DNA of 42,711 nucleotides from NCBI GenBank assembly GCA_040880125.1, contig JBBDJB010000014.1:1-42711 (forward strand), read 5' to 3'. Under the pieces are notes generated by a model. The model did not search any database and was not told the origin of the DNA. It was given only the letters and a program-made list of their open reading frames with translations. Source of the DNA: JBBDJB01 sp040880125. GTDB lineage: Bacteria; Planctomycetota; Planctomycetia; Pirellulales; JBBDJB01. The position numbers were made by a program, and so were the translations under genes. Positions 1 to 8,880 of this stretch are shown piece by piece (the first letter of the stretch is position 1; each line of letters begins with the position of its first letter).

Positions 1-22
1 ATGGCTACCGGCTGGAAGTTCT

Positions 23-2191
23 ATGCGGTACGTGACTTATGGTGCGATCGCCCTGGTACTGTTACCGATCGCGCTTCTGACCGTCGCGCTCGCCTGCCGC
101 AGCGCAGCGGCTCAGTCCGGTCCGCATGAGTTTGAAGGTTGGGACTTGGAATCGAGCGTTGAAAAAGCGCACCTGGTGATGGTGGCCCGAGTGGTCCGCA
201 TCAGCCAGGTAGCCGTTGTCGAGGGCGCCAAGACCGACGTGGCGCTTCGCGAATTCCGCTTTCAGCCGGTGCAAACGCTCAAAGGCATTTTTCACCGCGA
301 TGAACTTTCGATGACGGCATCCGACTTGGGAATCTCGAGCGGCGATGCGGCCCAGGCTCCGCCGCTTACGGAGGGCGAATTTCGCCTGCTGATCCTGACC
401 CAGCAATCCGGGTTCGGTTCTCTGGGCCCCGGCGGAACTCCTACCTACGGCTGTGTGACCGCTGCGCCAGGTGCGAACACGTTCGACGAACGCGTGCCGC
501 TCGTAAGTGGGCCAGATGATCCCCTGATTGGGGTGATCGAAACCCTAATCCGCGTCGCTGATTCCCGCTCACGCCGCGCGCGTGCGGAGCTGTTGGTTGA
601 CCGGCTCTCCGATCTCGATGGCCTGGCCGCCGTGCCGCTGCTGTCCAGTCTCTACAAGCGGGCCGATTGGGCAGCGATCGACGCCCGTGCGTACACTGCG
701 GTCGCCCGGCTTGCGGCTGATTCACGAACGCCGGTTCGGATGGCGGCGTTACGTGTGCTCTGTGACATGCTCGCTAGCGGCATCACGCCGGAGGATCCCC
801 CGCCGGCAGAAACCATCGCCGGGCCGCTCCGCGAAATCCTGGAGTCTGAGGAAGCAATCGCCTCGGTGCGACTCGCCGCACTCACGACGCTCGGACATTT
901 TCTTACATGCAATCCCGACCTGAACTGGCCTCGCGATTTGCTAGTCGAACAGTTGAATACTGCCAAAACGTACGCCGAACGGGCCGCGGCCCTCACCGCG
1001 CTCTCCTACATTGACGACCCACGAGTGGATTCAGCCGTACTCGATGCGCTCCGTCAGCTCCCGCTCGACGAATCGCCTGCGCGCGAGGCGGTGTATATTC
1101 AGGCCGCGCTCCGCGTTGATTCCGAAGCGGCCGAGGAAGTCCTGGTGACGCGTCTCGAGCAGTCGATCGCTGCACGCCAGTCACTTACTGCCGAGATCGA
1201 GCCGCTCGGCCGGATGCGCAGCAAAGCAAGTCTGCCACTGCTGCTCGACGCGGCGAACCAATACAGTCTTGCGACCGCCGACAGGCAGCAACTGCCCCAG
1301 GCGCTCGGCCGATTGGGCGACGATCGCGCCGTGCCCGCACTGATTCGTTTGTTTGACGACGACAATAACGTCACCAAAGAAAACGCCCTGGCAGCGCTGG
1401 AGGCGATTGATTCGACACTGGCTGCGAGAGAGGTGCGGCCGCTGGTGCGTAGCGAGGCCGGACTGACGTACAAACTCCGCCTGTCACGTCTCGTGGCCCG
1501 GCACGGCTATCGCGACGGCTACTCACTCGCCACTGAGCATCTTGCCGACAACGACCAAACAGCGCCGGCCGCGCTGGTTCTGATCGCCCTCGACGACCCA
1601 CGGATGAGTGACGATCTTACTGCAATCCTAACCGCCCAGCCCGACAGCCGTTGGCGAGCCGCCGCGCTCACCGGTTTGGCTGCCCTCGGCGACGACGACG
1701 CCGTCCACCAACTACGCGAAATCCTCGCCGAAGACCGGCACCCACTGGCCGCCGAGGCAGCCGAGGCTGCCGGCCTGACGACCGAGAGCGAGCTGCTCAT
1801 TCCACTGGCCGATCTCGTCGATTCACGCAATCAGAAGATCGCGACCGCCGCACTCGTGGCGCTTCATCGATTTTTCAGCAAGGTTCGCACCGCGCCCGAA
1901 GGCCTGTCGGCCATCAAGCTCAACCGCCCTGACCAGGCTGATGGAGAACTGCCAATCCCGGCCGCCGAAGTCCCACCGGAAACCCGCGCCGCCATTTTCG
2001 ACGCCGTTGCCGCCCTGGCCGCAGATGCGTATGTCGACCAAACAACCCGCCAGTTGGCTCTCACCGTCGCCCGCCTCGTCGGCCGCGATCGATACTCCGG
2101 CCTGCTCGCCAACCTCGCCGACCAGGCCGAGTTGGAGGGTTCGAAGATTTTGGAATTCGTACGGTCGGAACGCCGCAATTTGAAACGCTGA
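23..2191 (+). CDS. Exported HEAT-repeat protein
   Basis: This 722-residue protein begins with a clear signal peptide: a basic start, a hydrophobic stretch at about residues 8-24, then an Ala-rich cleavage region ending SAAAQ. It is therefore probably exported. From about residue 190 to the C-terminus it is a series of helical repeats of HEAT/PBS-lyase type, seen in segments such as QALGRLGDDRAVPALIRLF (near 425) and RWRAAALTGLAALGDDDAV (near 545). HEAT repeats form a curved scaffold for protein binding; no catalytic motif is visible. The first 180 residues contain a conserved-looking region around 'VMVARVV' and 'VQTLKG' that I do not recognise. The ATG at 23 follows a GGAAG element at a suitable distance. 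It is followed by a decayed region, so no operon partner is evident. The partner and function are unknown. Confidence 0.75.
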   Translation: MRYVTYGAIALVLLPIALLTVALACRSAAAQSGPHEFEGWDLESSVEKAHLVMVARVVRISQVAVVEGAKTDVALREFRFQPVQTLKGIFHRDELSMTASDLGISSGDAAQAPPLTEGEFRLLILTQQSGFGSLGPGGTPTYGCVTAAPGANTFDERVPLVSGPDDPLIGVIETLIRVADSRSRRARAELLVDRLSDLDGLAAVPLLSSLYKRADWAAIDARAYTAVARLAADSRTPVRMAALRVLCDMLASGITPEDPPPAETIAGPLREILESEEAIASVRLAALTTLGHFLTCNPDLNWPRDLLVEQLNTAKTYAERAAALTALSYIDDPRVDSAVLDALRQLPLDESPAREAVYIQAALRVDSEAAEEVLVTRLEQSIAARQSLTAEIEPLGRMRSKASLPLLLDAANQYSLATADRQQLPQALGRLGDDRAVPALIRLFDDDNNVTKENALAALEAIDSTLAAREVRPLVRSEAGLTYKLRLSRLVARHGYRDGYSLATEHLADNDQTAPAALVLIALDDPRMSDDLTAILTAQPDSRWRAAALTGLAALGDDDAVHQLREILAEDRHPLAAEAAEAAGLTTESELLIPLADLVDSRNQKIATAALVALHRFFSKVRTAPEGLSAIKLNRPDQADGELPIPAAEVPPETRAAIFDAVAALAADAYVDQTTRQLALTVARLVGRDRYSGLLANLADQAELEGSKILEFVRSERRNLKR

Positions 2192-2200
2192 GCGCGTCGC

Positions 2201-2216
2201 GGATCGCTTTCGATCC
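2201..2216. terminator. Short inverted repeat after HEAT gene, possible weak terminator
   Basis: GGATCG and CGATCC form a 6-bp perfect stem around the loop CTTT, ten bases after the stop codon. No T-tract follows, so it is at best a weak intrinsic terminator. The placement is the main argument. Confidence 0.25.
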
Positions 2217-2692
2217 CACGCTCTGCCTCGGATCGAAATCCCAATTCTCCGCGTTGAGTCGTTCGGTATATCTGAAAACGGCTACGTCGTGGACCTTGGC
2301 GCTTCAAGCAATTTGCATCGAAGGATACTTGCTTACGGATAACTCACCCGACGGGCGAAATGGTGAATGTCTACCTGCGTCGGCCGCCCTCACCGAAGTG
2401 AGTTCCGAAAACTCCCAAGACGCGGCGATTGCATCGTCCGCCAGCACCAGGCAATTGGCAATAGGCGCAGCTGTGGAAGCCCCGTCCGCAGTTCGAACAA
2501 TGTGCACAGTGCAGCCCAACTGATGACGCTCGGGCAGCTCGTGGCCGCCTGCCAGGAGCGGCCTTCGTGACCAATGTCGAATCGACCTGCGGCATGAACT
2601 CGCGACGGGACATGGCAAAGATGCCGCACGTCAGCCGCCTCATCCGCGCATCCGATGATGATGACGTTCGAACTTCTCGAAATGACGTTGTA
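2217..2692. other. Gene-poor stretch, no recognisable gene
   Basis: About 480 bases between the HEAT gene and the broken small gene. All frames are short. A minus-strand reading around 2330-2560 has protein-like stretches, for example 'GGHELPERHQLGC', but it shows no family signature I can name. It may be an old gene relic. Confidence 0.4.
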
Positions 2693-3138
2693 CTACGACC
2701 TGTCCAACTCCGGCCAATAGCGCTCAATCAGCGCCTCGTGTACCTCCGTCAGGCTCCACGGCTTGATGGCTTGTGAATTGCTGACCTTGCCACCGCGCCG
2801 AACCGTAATGGTAGATGCTCCGACGAAGAATCGGTCGCTGCTGAATGACAAGGGCGGCAAGATACTCGCCAAGCGTTTGGCGTCATCGTCGCGTTTGCTC
2901 TTCGTGGTCCAAGTGGAGTGCGCGGCCACCTTGTCGCGAAATGCCAAGACATCGGGGATCACGGCGTTTGCGTACTTTGGCTGAAGCGGCCGATTCGGAT
3001 CCTGCGGACGAGCGATTGCCGGAGGTTTTAAATCAGGTCGGCGCGACTCATCTTAAACGAGTCAGAATCGAAACCCAAGCAGCGAGCGGTTTCTCGTGCC
3101 GAGTGGACATGTCGTCGTCCTGCATCCGTCGACTTCAT
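2693..3138 (-). pseudogene. Small conserved hypothetical protein, frameshifted
   Basis: Two overlapping minus-strand frames join into one plausible protein of about 148 residues. The 5' part starts at the ATG at 3138, reads through 'LGFDSDSFKMSRADLI', then hits TAA. The 3' part continues in another frame with 'KPPAIARPQDPNRPL', 'YANAVIPDVLAFRDKVA', 'SILPPLSFSSDRFFVGAS' and 'PWSLTEVHEALIERYWP' to the stop at 2693. The switch lies at ATTTAAAACC (about 3024-3035). Removing two bases there would give an uninterrupted ...DLIKPPAIARP... reading. The sequence feels like a conserved planctomycete hypothetical protein, but that is recollection, not a search. No function can be assigned. The lesion sits in short T and A runs, so a sequencing error is possible. 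Confidence 0.5.
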
Positions 3139-3480
3139 CTGAGCGCCTACTGAAGGCCACGCCCGCCTAGTGCACTCTCTGGAGAATTAACTCAAGGAGC
3201 GGATGTCATCGGTTCGAGGCTATTTTTGTCACACAGCCGCTTCCACCTTCGGTCGTGAACACCCGAAACGCGCAGACCGACTGCCGTTCTAACTTTCGGT
3301 CGGAGCGACCTACATATTCTTGCTGGATATGATGCGTTTGAAGGACCTTGAAATGTTCCGCGAGCCTGCGTAAATGAGCACAGGTCAATAGGCGGCGCTG
3401 TCGTAGCAGGTGGCGTCGCGTCGCCATAGCGTCGCGAAGTAATCCCGGCTCTTCGGCAAGCTCTGTTCACCCACCCTCGC
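3139..3480. other. Gene-poor stretch, nothing recognised
   Basis: About 340 bases upstream of the broken small gene and downstream of the FGE fragment. No frame gives a recognisable protein, and I see no convincing RNA gene or strong hairpin. Confidence 0.4.
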
Positions 3481-4071
3481 TCATCGCGACAAGGCGATGC
3501 GGAAACCTTCGTTGGTGCGGTGATCGTGCCCGCTACTTCGCCGGGCGGAATAGGTGCATTCGTCGGCGCTGCAAAGCCACGCTCCGCCGCGCACCACGTG
3601 ATAGTCACCCTGGTCTGGTCCCGAGGGATCGACGAGTTCCCCGCCGGGTAGCTTCACGGCATACCAGTCCTGGCACCACTCGAAGCCATTGCCGAGCATG
3701 TCGTGGAAACCCCAGGCATTGGGGCGCTTCAGCCCAACAGGGTGCGGGCCATCTTTGCTGCCGCTACCTGCCTGCGGCTGGGCGTCGGCGAACCATGGAT
3801 CGCCAGTAGACACGGTGCCTCCGTACCACGCCATTTCGTCGAGGTCGATTTCCTGCGCGCCAAGCGCGCCGGCGCGGGCGGCGTATTCCCATTGAGCTTC
3901 GGTGGGAAGCGTAAAGTGAAACCCGTCAGGGATTGCGCCGGCGGCTTCCGTTAGTGTTGTCAGCCGCCTACAGAATTCGGTTGCGTCATCCCAGGAGACT
4001 CGCTGTGCCGGTACATTCTTTTCGGCAACCGGCCTGCGATGTATGGTGGCATTGTCGTGCTGATTACCGCC
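3481..4071 (-). pseudogene. Formylglycine-generating enzyme (SUMF1/FGE-sulfatase), 5'-truncated
   Basis: The open frame runs without interruption from just after a TGA at 4072-4074 to the stop at 3481, about 196 codons. It has no credible start codon at its 5' end, while whole enzymes are usually 250-350 residues. It shows the hallmarks of the FGE-sulfatase fold: 'VSWDDATEFCRRLT', 'LPTEAQWEYAARAG', 'DMLGNGFEWCQDWY', and near the end 'RGGAWLCSADECTYSARR' followed by 'GFRIAL'. The C-x4-C pair in that motif matches the spacing of the two copper-binding active-site cysteines of genuine FGEs, so this descends from a true cysteine-to-formylglycine oxidase rather than a generic SUMF1-domain protein. 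Such enzymes activate sulfatases of the Cys type, two of which lie at 35-41 kb. The missing N-terminus is not visible in other frames upstream. Probably non-functional. Confidence 0.75.
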
Positions 4072-4545
4072 TCAGTATGGAATGCTTGGCCAGTCTGGCC
4101 TGCTCCCAAAACGTGTACGAGTTGCACCGATGAATAAAAATAAAATAGGGACACGGCGAGATGGCATCTCGGCCACTCCAGCGAGTGATCGACGCTGCGT
4201 CGGTTGAGACGGCACGGCCAGCAGGATGTCGGCCACCCTTTCTTGCACAGGACGAATCGCCCTTCAGCACTCTGCCCCGCCGCCAAGGGCACGCCCACAT
4301 TATGCACTTAGATGCCGAAAGATCGGTAAGCCGCGTCCGGCCACAAAGACATCAGCTCGTCGATGTTGTATATCCATGTCGAACATCCAGACGGACGTGG
4401 TGTCCGCAGCTCGACGGACAGCAAGGTCGTCACACCGATGGGCATTTGAAGGAGCGGCTGCTGCTCGTGGAGGTCAATTCGGACCACTGGAAGACGTAGG
4501 TGCATCAGCGGCTGGGAACGCCGATCGGACAACCGGGTTCATTGA
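4072..4545. other. Gene-poor stretch between FGE fragment and DoxX gene
   Basis: About 470 bases. A 74-codon minus-strand frame at 4308-4532 ends 'DAAYRSFGI' but matches no family I recognise. The N-terminal half of the FGE is not found here in any frame. An A/T-rich patch at about 4133-4148 stands out from the GC-rich background. Together with the truncation it suggests an old rearrangement. Confidence 0.35.
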
Positions 4546-5007
4546 TCAGTCCTGCAATTTCATCTTGGTGGCTCTCGAAACTCGACCGTCAACAGAAAGC
4601 CGTCCGCCGCCTACGATCAGCAGAAACAACGAGCCGCATAGCATGGAAAAATCCGTGCGGGCGGCATGGGCCATTTCCCAGAAGCCATCGGTCGCCAACA
4701 TCGGGAGCTTGGTTGTGAAAATTGCCACGAGCATGATCGTGATCGTCGGCACGACCGCCAGCCGAGTTAGCAGGCCCAGAATGATCAACAAGCCGCAGGA
4801 CACTTCAAACACCGCCACGAAGTATGCCAGGAATTCCGGTTCCGGCAGACCGATCTTGATGAACCGGCCGACGCCTCGCACCTCGGGATAGAGAAACTTC
4901 TGAATGCCTTCGGAGAAGAAGACGAGCCTCACCATCAGTCGGATCAAGATGGTCGAGGCGGGAGCCCGGGTGGCCAGGACTCGCTGCAGTAGAATGTTGC
5001 GATTCAT
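4546..5007 (-). CDS. DoxX family membrane protein
   Basis: A 153-residue protein with four predicted membrane segments. It has the DoxX signature near the N-terminus ('LIRLMVRLVFFSEGIQKF'), followed by 'FEVSCGLLIILGLLTRLA' and a C-terminal hydrophobic stretch 'LFLLIVGGGRLSVDG'. DoxX-like proteins are small inner-membrane proteins, some tied to quinone or redox stress functions; the substrate here is unknown. I prefer the ATG at 5007 because AGGTG lies 9 bases upstream. A GTG at 5019, directly after the stop of the preceding permease, would add four residues. It is the last gene of the tight minus-strand group starting with the cytochrome gene at 8016, which points to a redox-related membrane role. 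Confidence 0.85.
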   Translation of the reverse strand: MNRNILLQRVLATRAPASTILIRLMVRLVFFSEGIQKFLYPEVRGVGRFIKIGLPEPEFLAYFVAVFEVSCGLLIILGLLTRLAVVPTITIMLVAIFTTKLPMLATDGFWEMAHAARTDFSMLCGSLFLLIVGGGRLSVDGRVSRATKMKLQD

Positions 5008-5019
5008 ATTGCCGATCAC

Positions 5020-6369
5020 CTAGTTGTCGCCGTTCGATTGAAATAGCCGCTGCGCCGCCACCTGCCAAAGCAACCCGACTACGATCAAACCCAGCCCTGT
5101 GATCCAGATCTTCGACTCGACCCAAAACGCTAAAAACACACAGGAGACCAGGCCGACCCACGGTATGAAGCGCGGATACAGCCGCTCGCGCTCGCTCATT
5201 CGGATGGCAGACAGATTCGTCAGCGCGTAGTAGATCAAAACCGTGAAGGCACTGAACGACCACGTCGTCTTCACGTTGCCGATCAACGTCAGGCCGGCCG
5301 TCACGGCTCCGATCAGCACCACAGCGGCGACGGGGTTGGAATCGGAACGGCTGAGCTTCGCCAAGGGCGGCGGCAGGTCGCCGCGACGCCCCATGGCCAG
5401 TACTACCCGCGATAACCCGAGTATCAGATTCAGCAACACTCCCAGCATGGCCGTGATTGCGCCGACCGATACGCACAGTGCAAGCCCCGTGCCGCCGAAC
5501 CGGCGGGCGACCACCTCCAGCGGCGCCGCATGCTGGACCGTCGCGCTGGCAAGCGACGGTGCCCCCGCGACGGCGACCGCCACCAGGCCGACGGCCATGT
5601 ACAACGCCATTGATGCAATGAGTGTCAGCGCGATGGCTTTGGGAATGTTGCGCCGAGGCTCCTCGATCTCTTCACTCAGCGTGGCGATTCGCCCATAGCC
5701 CGTGTAGGCGACGAACATCAGTGCCGTTGCTTCCAGCAAGCCCGTCAGCGGCGACTGTCCCGAGGTCGGGGCGAAAAAGGGGCGCAGGTTTTCCAATCCG
5801 TTGGACAGCGCACTGGGCAGGCCTGCCAACACAAACAGCACCAGTGCGGCGAAGGTCACCGACACGATGGCCATATTGGTCCGGCTGCTGCGCCGAATGC
5901 CGCTCAGTACCAGCACCGTGAGGACGACCACGACACCGGTCGCCACCGGTACGAGTAGATTTGATTCTCTCTGGCCGAAGGCGTTCAGCGCATAGCCAGC
6001 GAAGCCCAGCGCCGCGGTGGCGGCCGAGGCGCTCTTCGCGCACAAGAACATCCAGCCGGCGACGAAACCGAGGCGGGGATGCAGCCACCGGTAACCGTAT
6101 TCGTACGTGCCGCCGCTGCGCGGGTGATTGGCCGCGAGCTGGGCGCTGCTCAGGCCGTTGCAGACGGCAACGACGGCGGCGATCGCGATCGCCAGCACGA
6201 CTGCCGGCCCGGCTGCGCCGGCTGCGATGCCGATGCTAACAAAGATACCGGTGCCAAGAATCGAACCGAGGCCCATCATGGCCGCGCCCAGCACGCCGAC
6301 CTCGCGGCGAAGCACGCCATGGTTGCGAGGGCTGTCGTCCGATCCGGATTGTGCGGGAGGGGGATTCAT
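5020..6369 (-). CDS. APC superfamily amino acid permease
   Basis: This 449-residue polytopic protein has about 12 hydrophobic segments. It has the APC-family start: 'GVLGAAMMGLGSILGTGIF', the glycine-rich unwound helix 1 that binds the amino or carboxyl group of the substrate. Helices 2-3 follow with 'HPRSGGTYEYGYRWLHPRLGFVAGW', of which the 'SGGTYEYG' part is typical of permeases for amino acids and polyamines. Substrate is not predictable. Its start directly abuts the stop of the cytochrome c peroxidase gene, and the DoxX gene follows within about a dozen bases, so all are likely cotranscribed. The pairing with a periplasmic peroxidase is unusual and gives no clear functional link. Confidence 0.88.
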   Translation of the reverse strand: MNPPPAQSGSDDSPRNHGVLRREVGVLGAAMMGLGSILGTGIFVSIGIAAGAAGPAVVLAIAIAAVVAVCNGLSSAQLAANHPRSGGTYEYGYRWLHPRLGFVAGWMFLCAKSASAATAALGFAGYALNAFGQRESNLLVPVATGVVVVLTVLVLSGIRRSSRTNMAIVSVTFAALVLFVLAGLPSALSNGLENLRPFFAPTSGQSPLTGLLEATALMFVAYTGYGRIATLSEEIEEPRRNIPKAIALTLIASMALYMAVGLVAVAVAGAPSLASATVQHAAPLEVVARRFGGTGLALCVSVGAITAMLGVLLNLILGLSRVVLAMGRRGDLPPPLAKLSRSDSNPVAAVVLIGAVTAGLTLIGNVKTTWSFSAFTVLIYYALTNLSAIRMSERERLYPRFIPWVGLVSCVFLAFWVESKIWITGLGLIVVGLLWQVAAQRLFQSNGDN

Positions 6370-7395
6370 CTAGGGAAGCTCTGGCGGCTCGATGTGCGGA
6401 GCCTCTCCGGTGAGCGATTGGAGAAAGGCCTCCAGCAAAGGAATTTCGCTGTAGCTTTGCCCCAGCAACGGGGTGATGTCGAGCTGCTGCCCGCTCACCG
6501 TGCGGGTCGGAGCTCCCCGGTAGTAGTACTCCACCACCTCGTCGAGCGTTTGCATCGAGCCGTCGTGCATATAGGGGCCGGTCTGCGCGACGTTGCGCAG
6601 ACTTGGTGTGCGATACTTCGCGTCGTCCTGCTTGTCGCCGGTGATCGCCGCCCGGCCGCGGTCGTCGGAGCCGACGCCGATCCGGTAGAACTTGCCATCG
6701 CTCAGCAGCGGTCCGTTGTGGCAGCGGACGCAGCCCGCATCGCCGATAAACAGCTCGTATCCGGCACGCGCGTCGGCCGAAAGCGCGTTGCGCTCGCCAT
6801 CGAGAAAGCGGTCCAGCGGCGAGGGGCCCGACACCAGCGTCCGCTGGAAAGCGGCCAGCGCCTGGGCGATCCCTTGCCGCGTCACCCTTTCGCCGAAGAC
6901 TTGGCGGAACTGCTCCGCGTATCCGGCGATTCCTTGCAGTTCCGCTTCCAGCTCGTCCAGATCCTGGTTCATCTCGTCCGGTGACTGGATGGGGATCAGC
7001 GCCTGCTGCTCCAGGCTCTCGGCGCGTCCGTCCCAGAAATAGCGATCAAGCAGGCCGACGTTCAGCAGCGTGGGAACGTTGCGCGAAAGCGGCTGCCCTC
7101 CGGCCCCCGACGGCTTGGGCTGGCCGTCGGTGAAAGCACGGTCCGGCAGATGACAGGTCGCACAACTGGTGGTGTCGTCGCCGGAGAGCCGTGGGTCGAA
7201 GAAGAGTTGACGCCCGAGTTCCACCTTGGCGGAAGTGGTTGGATTATCCTCCGGCGCCGGCACGCTGCCCGGCAGTGGCGACAACTCCGGCTCGCCGGCC
7301 ACGCTCCGCGGCTGCGCTGCGAAAGCAACTGCTGCGACGATGATTGGCAAAAACGAACACACGAAGTCGGCCGGGGCCAAACGCATCCTTGTCAT
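6370..7395 (-). CDS. Di-heme cytochrome c peroxidase (MauG/CcpA family)
   Basis: A 341-residue protein with an N-terminal hydrophobic signal (about residues 11-28), so it should be periplasmic. Two c-type heme sites are visible, CATCH at 78-82 and CVRCH at 222-226, with the spacing of bacterial di-heme peroxidases. Further family landmarks are 'LGRQLFFDPRLS', 'SRNVPTLLNVG', 'YFWDGRAESLEQQA', 'RTPSLRNVAQTGPYMHDGS' and 'LDEVVEYYYRG'. The conserved 'YMHDGS' Met region is a plausible axial ligand area for one heme. The family reduces hydrogen peroxide with electrons from small cytochromes, or oxidises protein or organic substrates (MauG type). The single-heme cytochrome encoded 45 bases upstream could be its electron donor; that link is inferred from position. 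Confidence 0.92.
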   Translation of the reverse strand: MTRMRLAPADFVCSFLPIIVAAVAFAAQPRSVAGEPELSPLPGSVPAPEDNPTTSAKVELGRQLFFDPRLSGDDTTSCATCHLPDRAFTDGQPKPSGAGGQPLSRNVPTLLNVGLLDRYFWDGRAESLEQQALIPIQSPDEMNQDLDELEAELQGIAGYAEQFRQVFGERVTRQGIAQALAAFQRTLVSGPSPLDRFLDGERNALSADARAGYELFIGDAGCVRCHNGPLLSDGKFYRIGVGSDDRGRAAITGDKQDDAKYRTPSLRNVAQTGPYMHDGSMQTLDEVVEYYYRGAPTRTVSGQQLDITPLLGQSYSEIPLLEAFLQSLTGEAPHIEPPELP

Positions 7396-7440
7396 CCTAT
7401 TTACTCGGGAATCTCTGGCGAAGCAGCCGGCGACTTCAAC

Positions 7441-8016
7441 TCACTTGGGCCAGTTGGCATTGGGGTCAAAGTTGATGGATGGTTCGGCGGGCACCTGCGG
7501 AACCTGCGGACGGAGGTACGGCTTGTCGGATGCCTTGTGGCAGGTGTAGCAGCCTTCTACGGCAAACCGGTAGGCTGAGGAAAAAGCCTCTCGATCCTTT
7601 TCGACGATTGCCTGCTGTAACTGCGCCAAGGGGCTGTTCTCAAAGGCTTCGAGAATCTCCGCCAGTTGTATTTCTTGTCCGGCGTTGTCCTTTCGGACGG
7701 GAATGATTCTTACTGCCCAACGCAGGTGGGACCGGGTCTCGTTCCAGTAGAACTCGGCCAAGGGCCAATTCTCCGCCTCGGCAGCGAACCACATGTTGTT
7801 GAAATGATATGCGACGCTTACCATCGCATGCGCCTGATCCGGCGCCTTGCCCTGAAGTTGCTCGACGTCGGATTCCATCGCTGTTGTTGACTGGTCGTCC
7901 GCTAGCTGGGAATTCGCCTGCGTGCGCCCTTCATTGGGAAACCACGCACCAGTGAGCCAAGTTGCGAGCACAGCGCCGATAAGAATTATCGTCGCCGCGT
8001 TGACGTTCTTCCACAT
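7441..8016 (-). CDS. Membrane-anchored or exported c-type cytochrome
   Basis: A 191-residue protein with a hydrophobic N-terminus (about residues 7-25) that is either a signal peptide or an anchor. One heme-binding motif, CYTCH, sits at 156-160 near the C-terminus. Before it lies an almost wholly helical region with 'HAMVSVAYHFNNMWFAAEA' and 'EFYWNETRSHLRWAVRIIP'. A C-terminal CxxCH after a helical bundle resembles class II (cytochrome c'-like) cytochromes, though I cannot prove that fold. It is the first gene of the peroxidase/permease/DoxX group, and a dyad lies about 90 bases upstream of its ATG. It probably passes electrons in the periplasm to the peroxidase. Confidence 0.8.
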   Translation of the reverse strand: MWKNVNAATIILIGAVLATWLTGAWFPNEGRTQANSQLADDQSTTAMESDVEQLQGKAPDQAHAMVSVAYHFNNMWFAAEAENWPLAEFYWNETRSHLRWAVRIIPVRKDNAGQEIQLAEILEAFENSPLAQLQQAIVEKDREAFSSAYRFAVEGCYTCHKASDKPYLRPQVPQVPAEPSINFDPNANWPK

Positions 8017-8105
8017 GGCAGGTGCCTCTCCGAAATTCGCGGATTCACGGAACTCATCGCCTGCGGAAAGTCTACACGCCCGCCGTCGCGCCGGACTTAA
8101 CGGCA

Positions 8106-8123
8106 GATTAGAATTCGCTAATC
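8106..8123. promoter_or_regulatory. 18-bp dyad upstream of the cytochrome operon
   Basis: GATTAGAATTCGCTAATC is a pair of perfect 6-bp arms with a 6-base centre, 90 bases upstream of the cytochrome start codon. A related dyad built from the same GATTA/TAATC element lies before the RND permease (14955-14972). Both could be sites for the response regulator encoded between them; this is inference. Confidence 0.4.
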
Positions 8124-8160
8124 AAATCGCAGTGACTGCCGCCGTGCCGTGCTGGTCTCA

Positions 8161-8880
8161 TCATGGGTCAAGGATTGGCCCTGGCGTTGAGCCGGTTGGC
8201 AACTGCTGCTTTCTAGAGACGGGAAGATGCACACGGAACACGGAGCCTTCACTGGGAGAGCTCTCGGCCGCAACTCGGCCGCCAAGCGACAAGACAATGC
8301 TCTGGACGATGCTCAACCCCAATCCGGCTCCGTTCTCGTCCGGTCCGCTCCCCTGTTTCACGCGATAAAATCGATTGAATATCCGAGGAAGGTGTTCTGC
8401 CGGAATCCCCACGCCGTTGTCGACAATCTCCACAATTACTTCGGAGGCGCAGCTCGTCAGCGTGACCGTAATTTGGCCTCCCGGCGATGTGTATTTTAGA
8501 GCGTTGTCGATCAAGTTGTAAAAGACCTGACACAGGCGCTGTCTATCGGCAAGGACGATCAGCGATGGCTCGGCGTCGACGTGAAGCGACAACTCTTGAC
8601 GCTTGGTTGTCGCGAGTGGCCGAAGCGACAGGATCGCTTCCTGCACAACCGCATTCAATATGATGGGCTCATTGGGAGCGTTCCCTATTCGGGCATCTTC
8701 GCGGGAGAGCGACAAAAGCTGACCGGTCATCGACGTCAATCGCACACATTCTTCCACGATGCTGCTAAACAGCTCGCGGGCATGCTCTGTGTCGCGGCAA
8801 GAATCTGCCCCCATTTCGGCTTCGCTCCGGATTACTGAAATGGGTGTCCGCAATTGGTGCGAGGCATCTGCGGTGAACGC
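8161..8880 (-). pseudogene. Sensor histidine kinase, C-terminal catalytic half (frameshifted from N-terminal half)
   Basis: This frame holds the kinase core. The phosphoacceptor box is 'ASHQLRTPISVIRSEAEM', with the His codon at 8857-8859. Then come the N box 'NLIDNALKYT', the D box 'EIVDNGVGIP', the F box 'RIFNRFYRV' and the G2 box 'GAGLGLSIVQS'. All catalytic motifs are intact. The sensor and HAMP parts are in a different frame upstream. The break lies about 25 bases before the His codon, in CGGCGTTCACC: one added T would give the expected R-R-F-T-A-D-A-S-H. The 3' frame has no good ribosome site or start of its own, so as read the gene yields no membrane-linked kinase. A sequencing error in the T run is possible. 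Confidence 0.85.

Noticed and set aside
6079..6984. A 301-codon open frame on the plus strand
   Set aside because: It covers the ends of two clear minus-strand genes (permease and peroxidase) and shows no family features.
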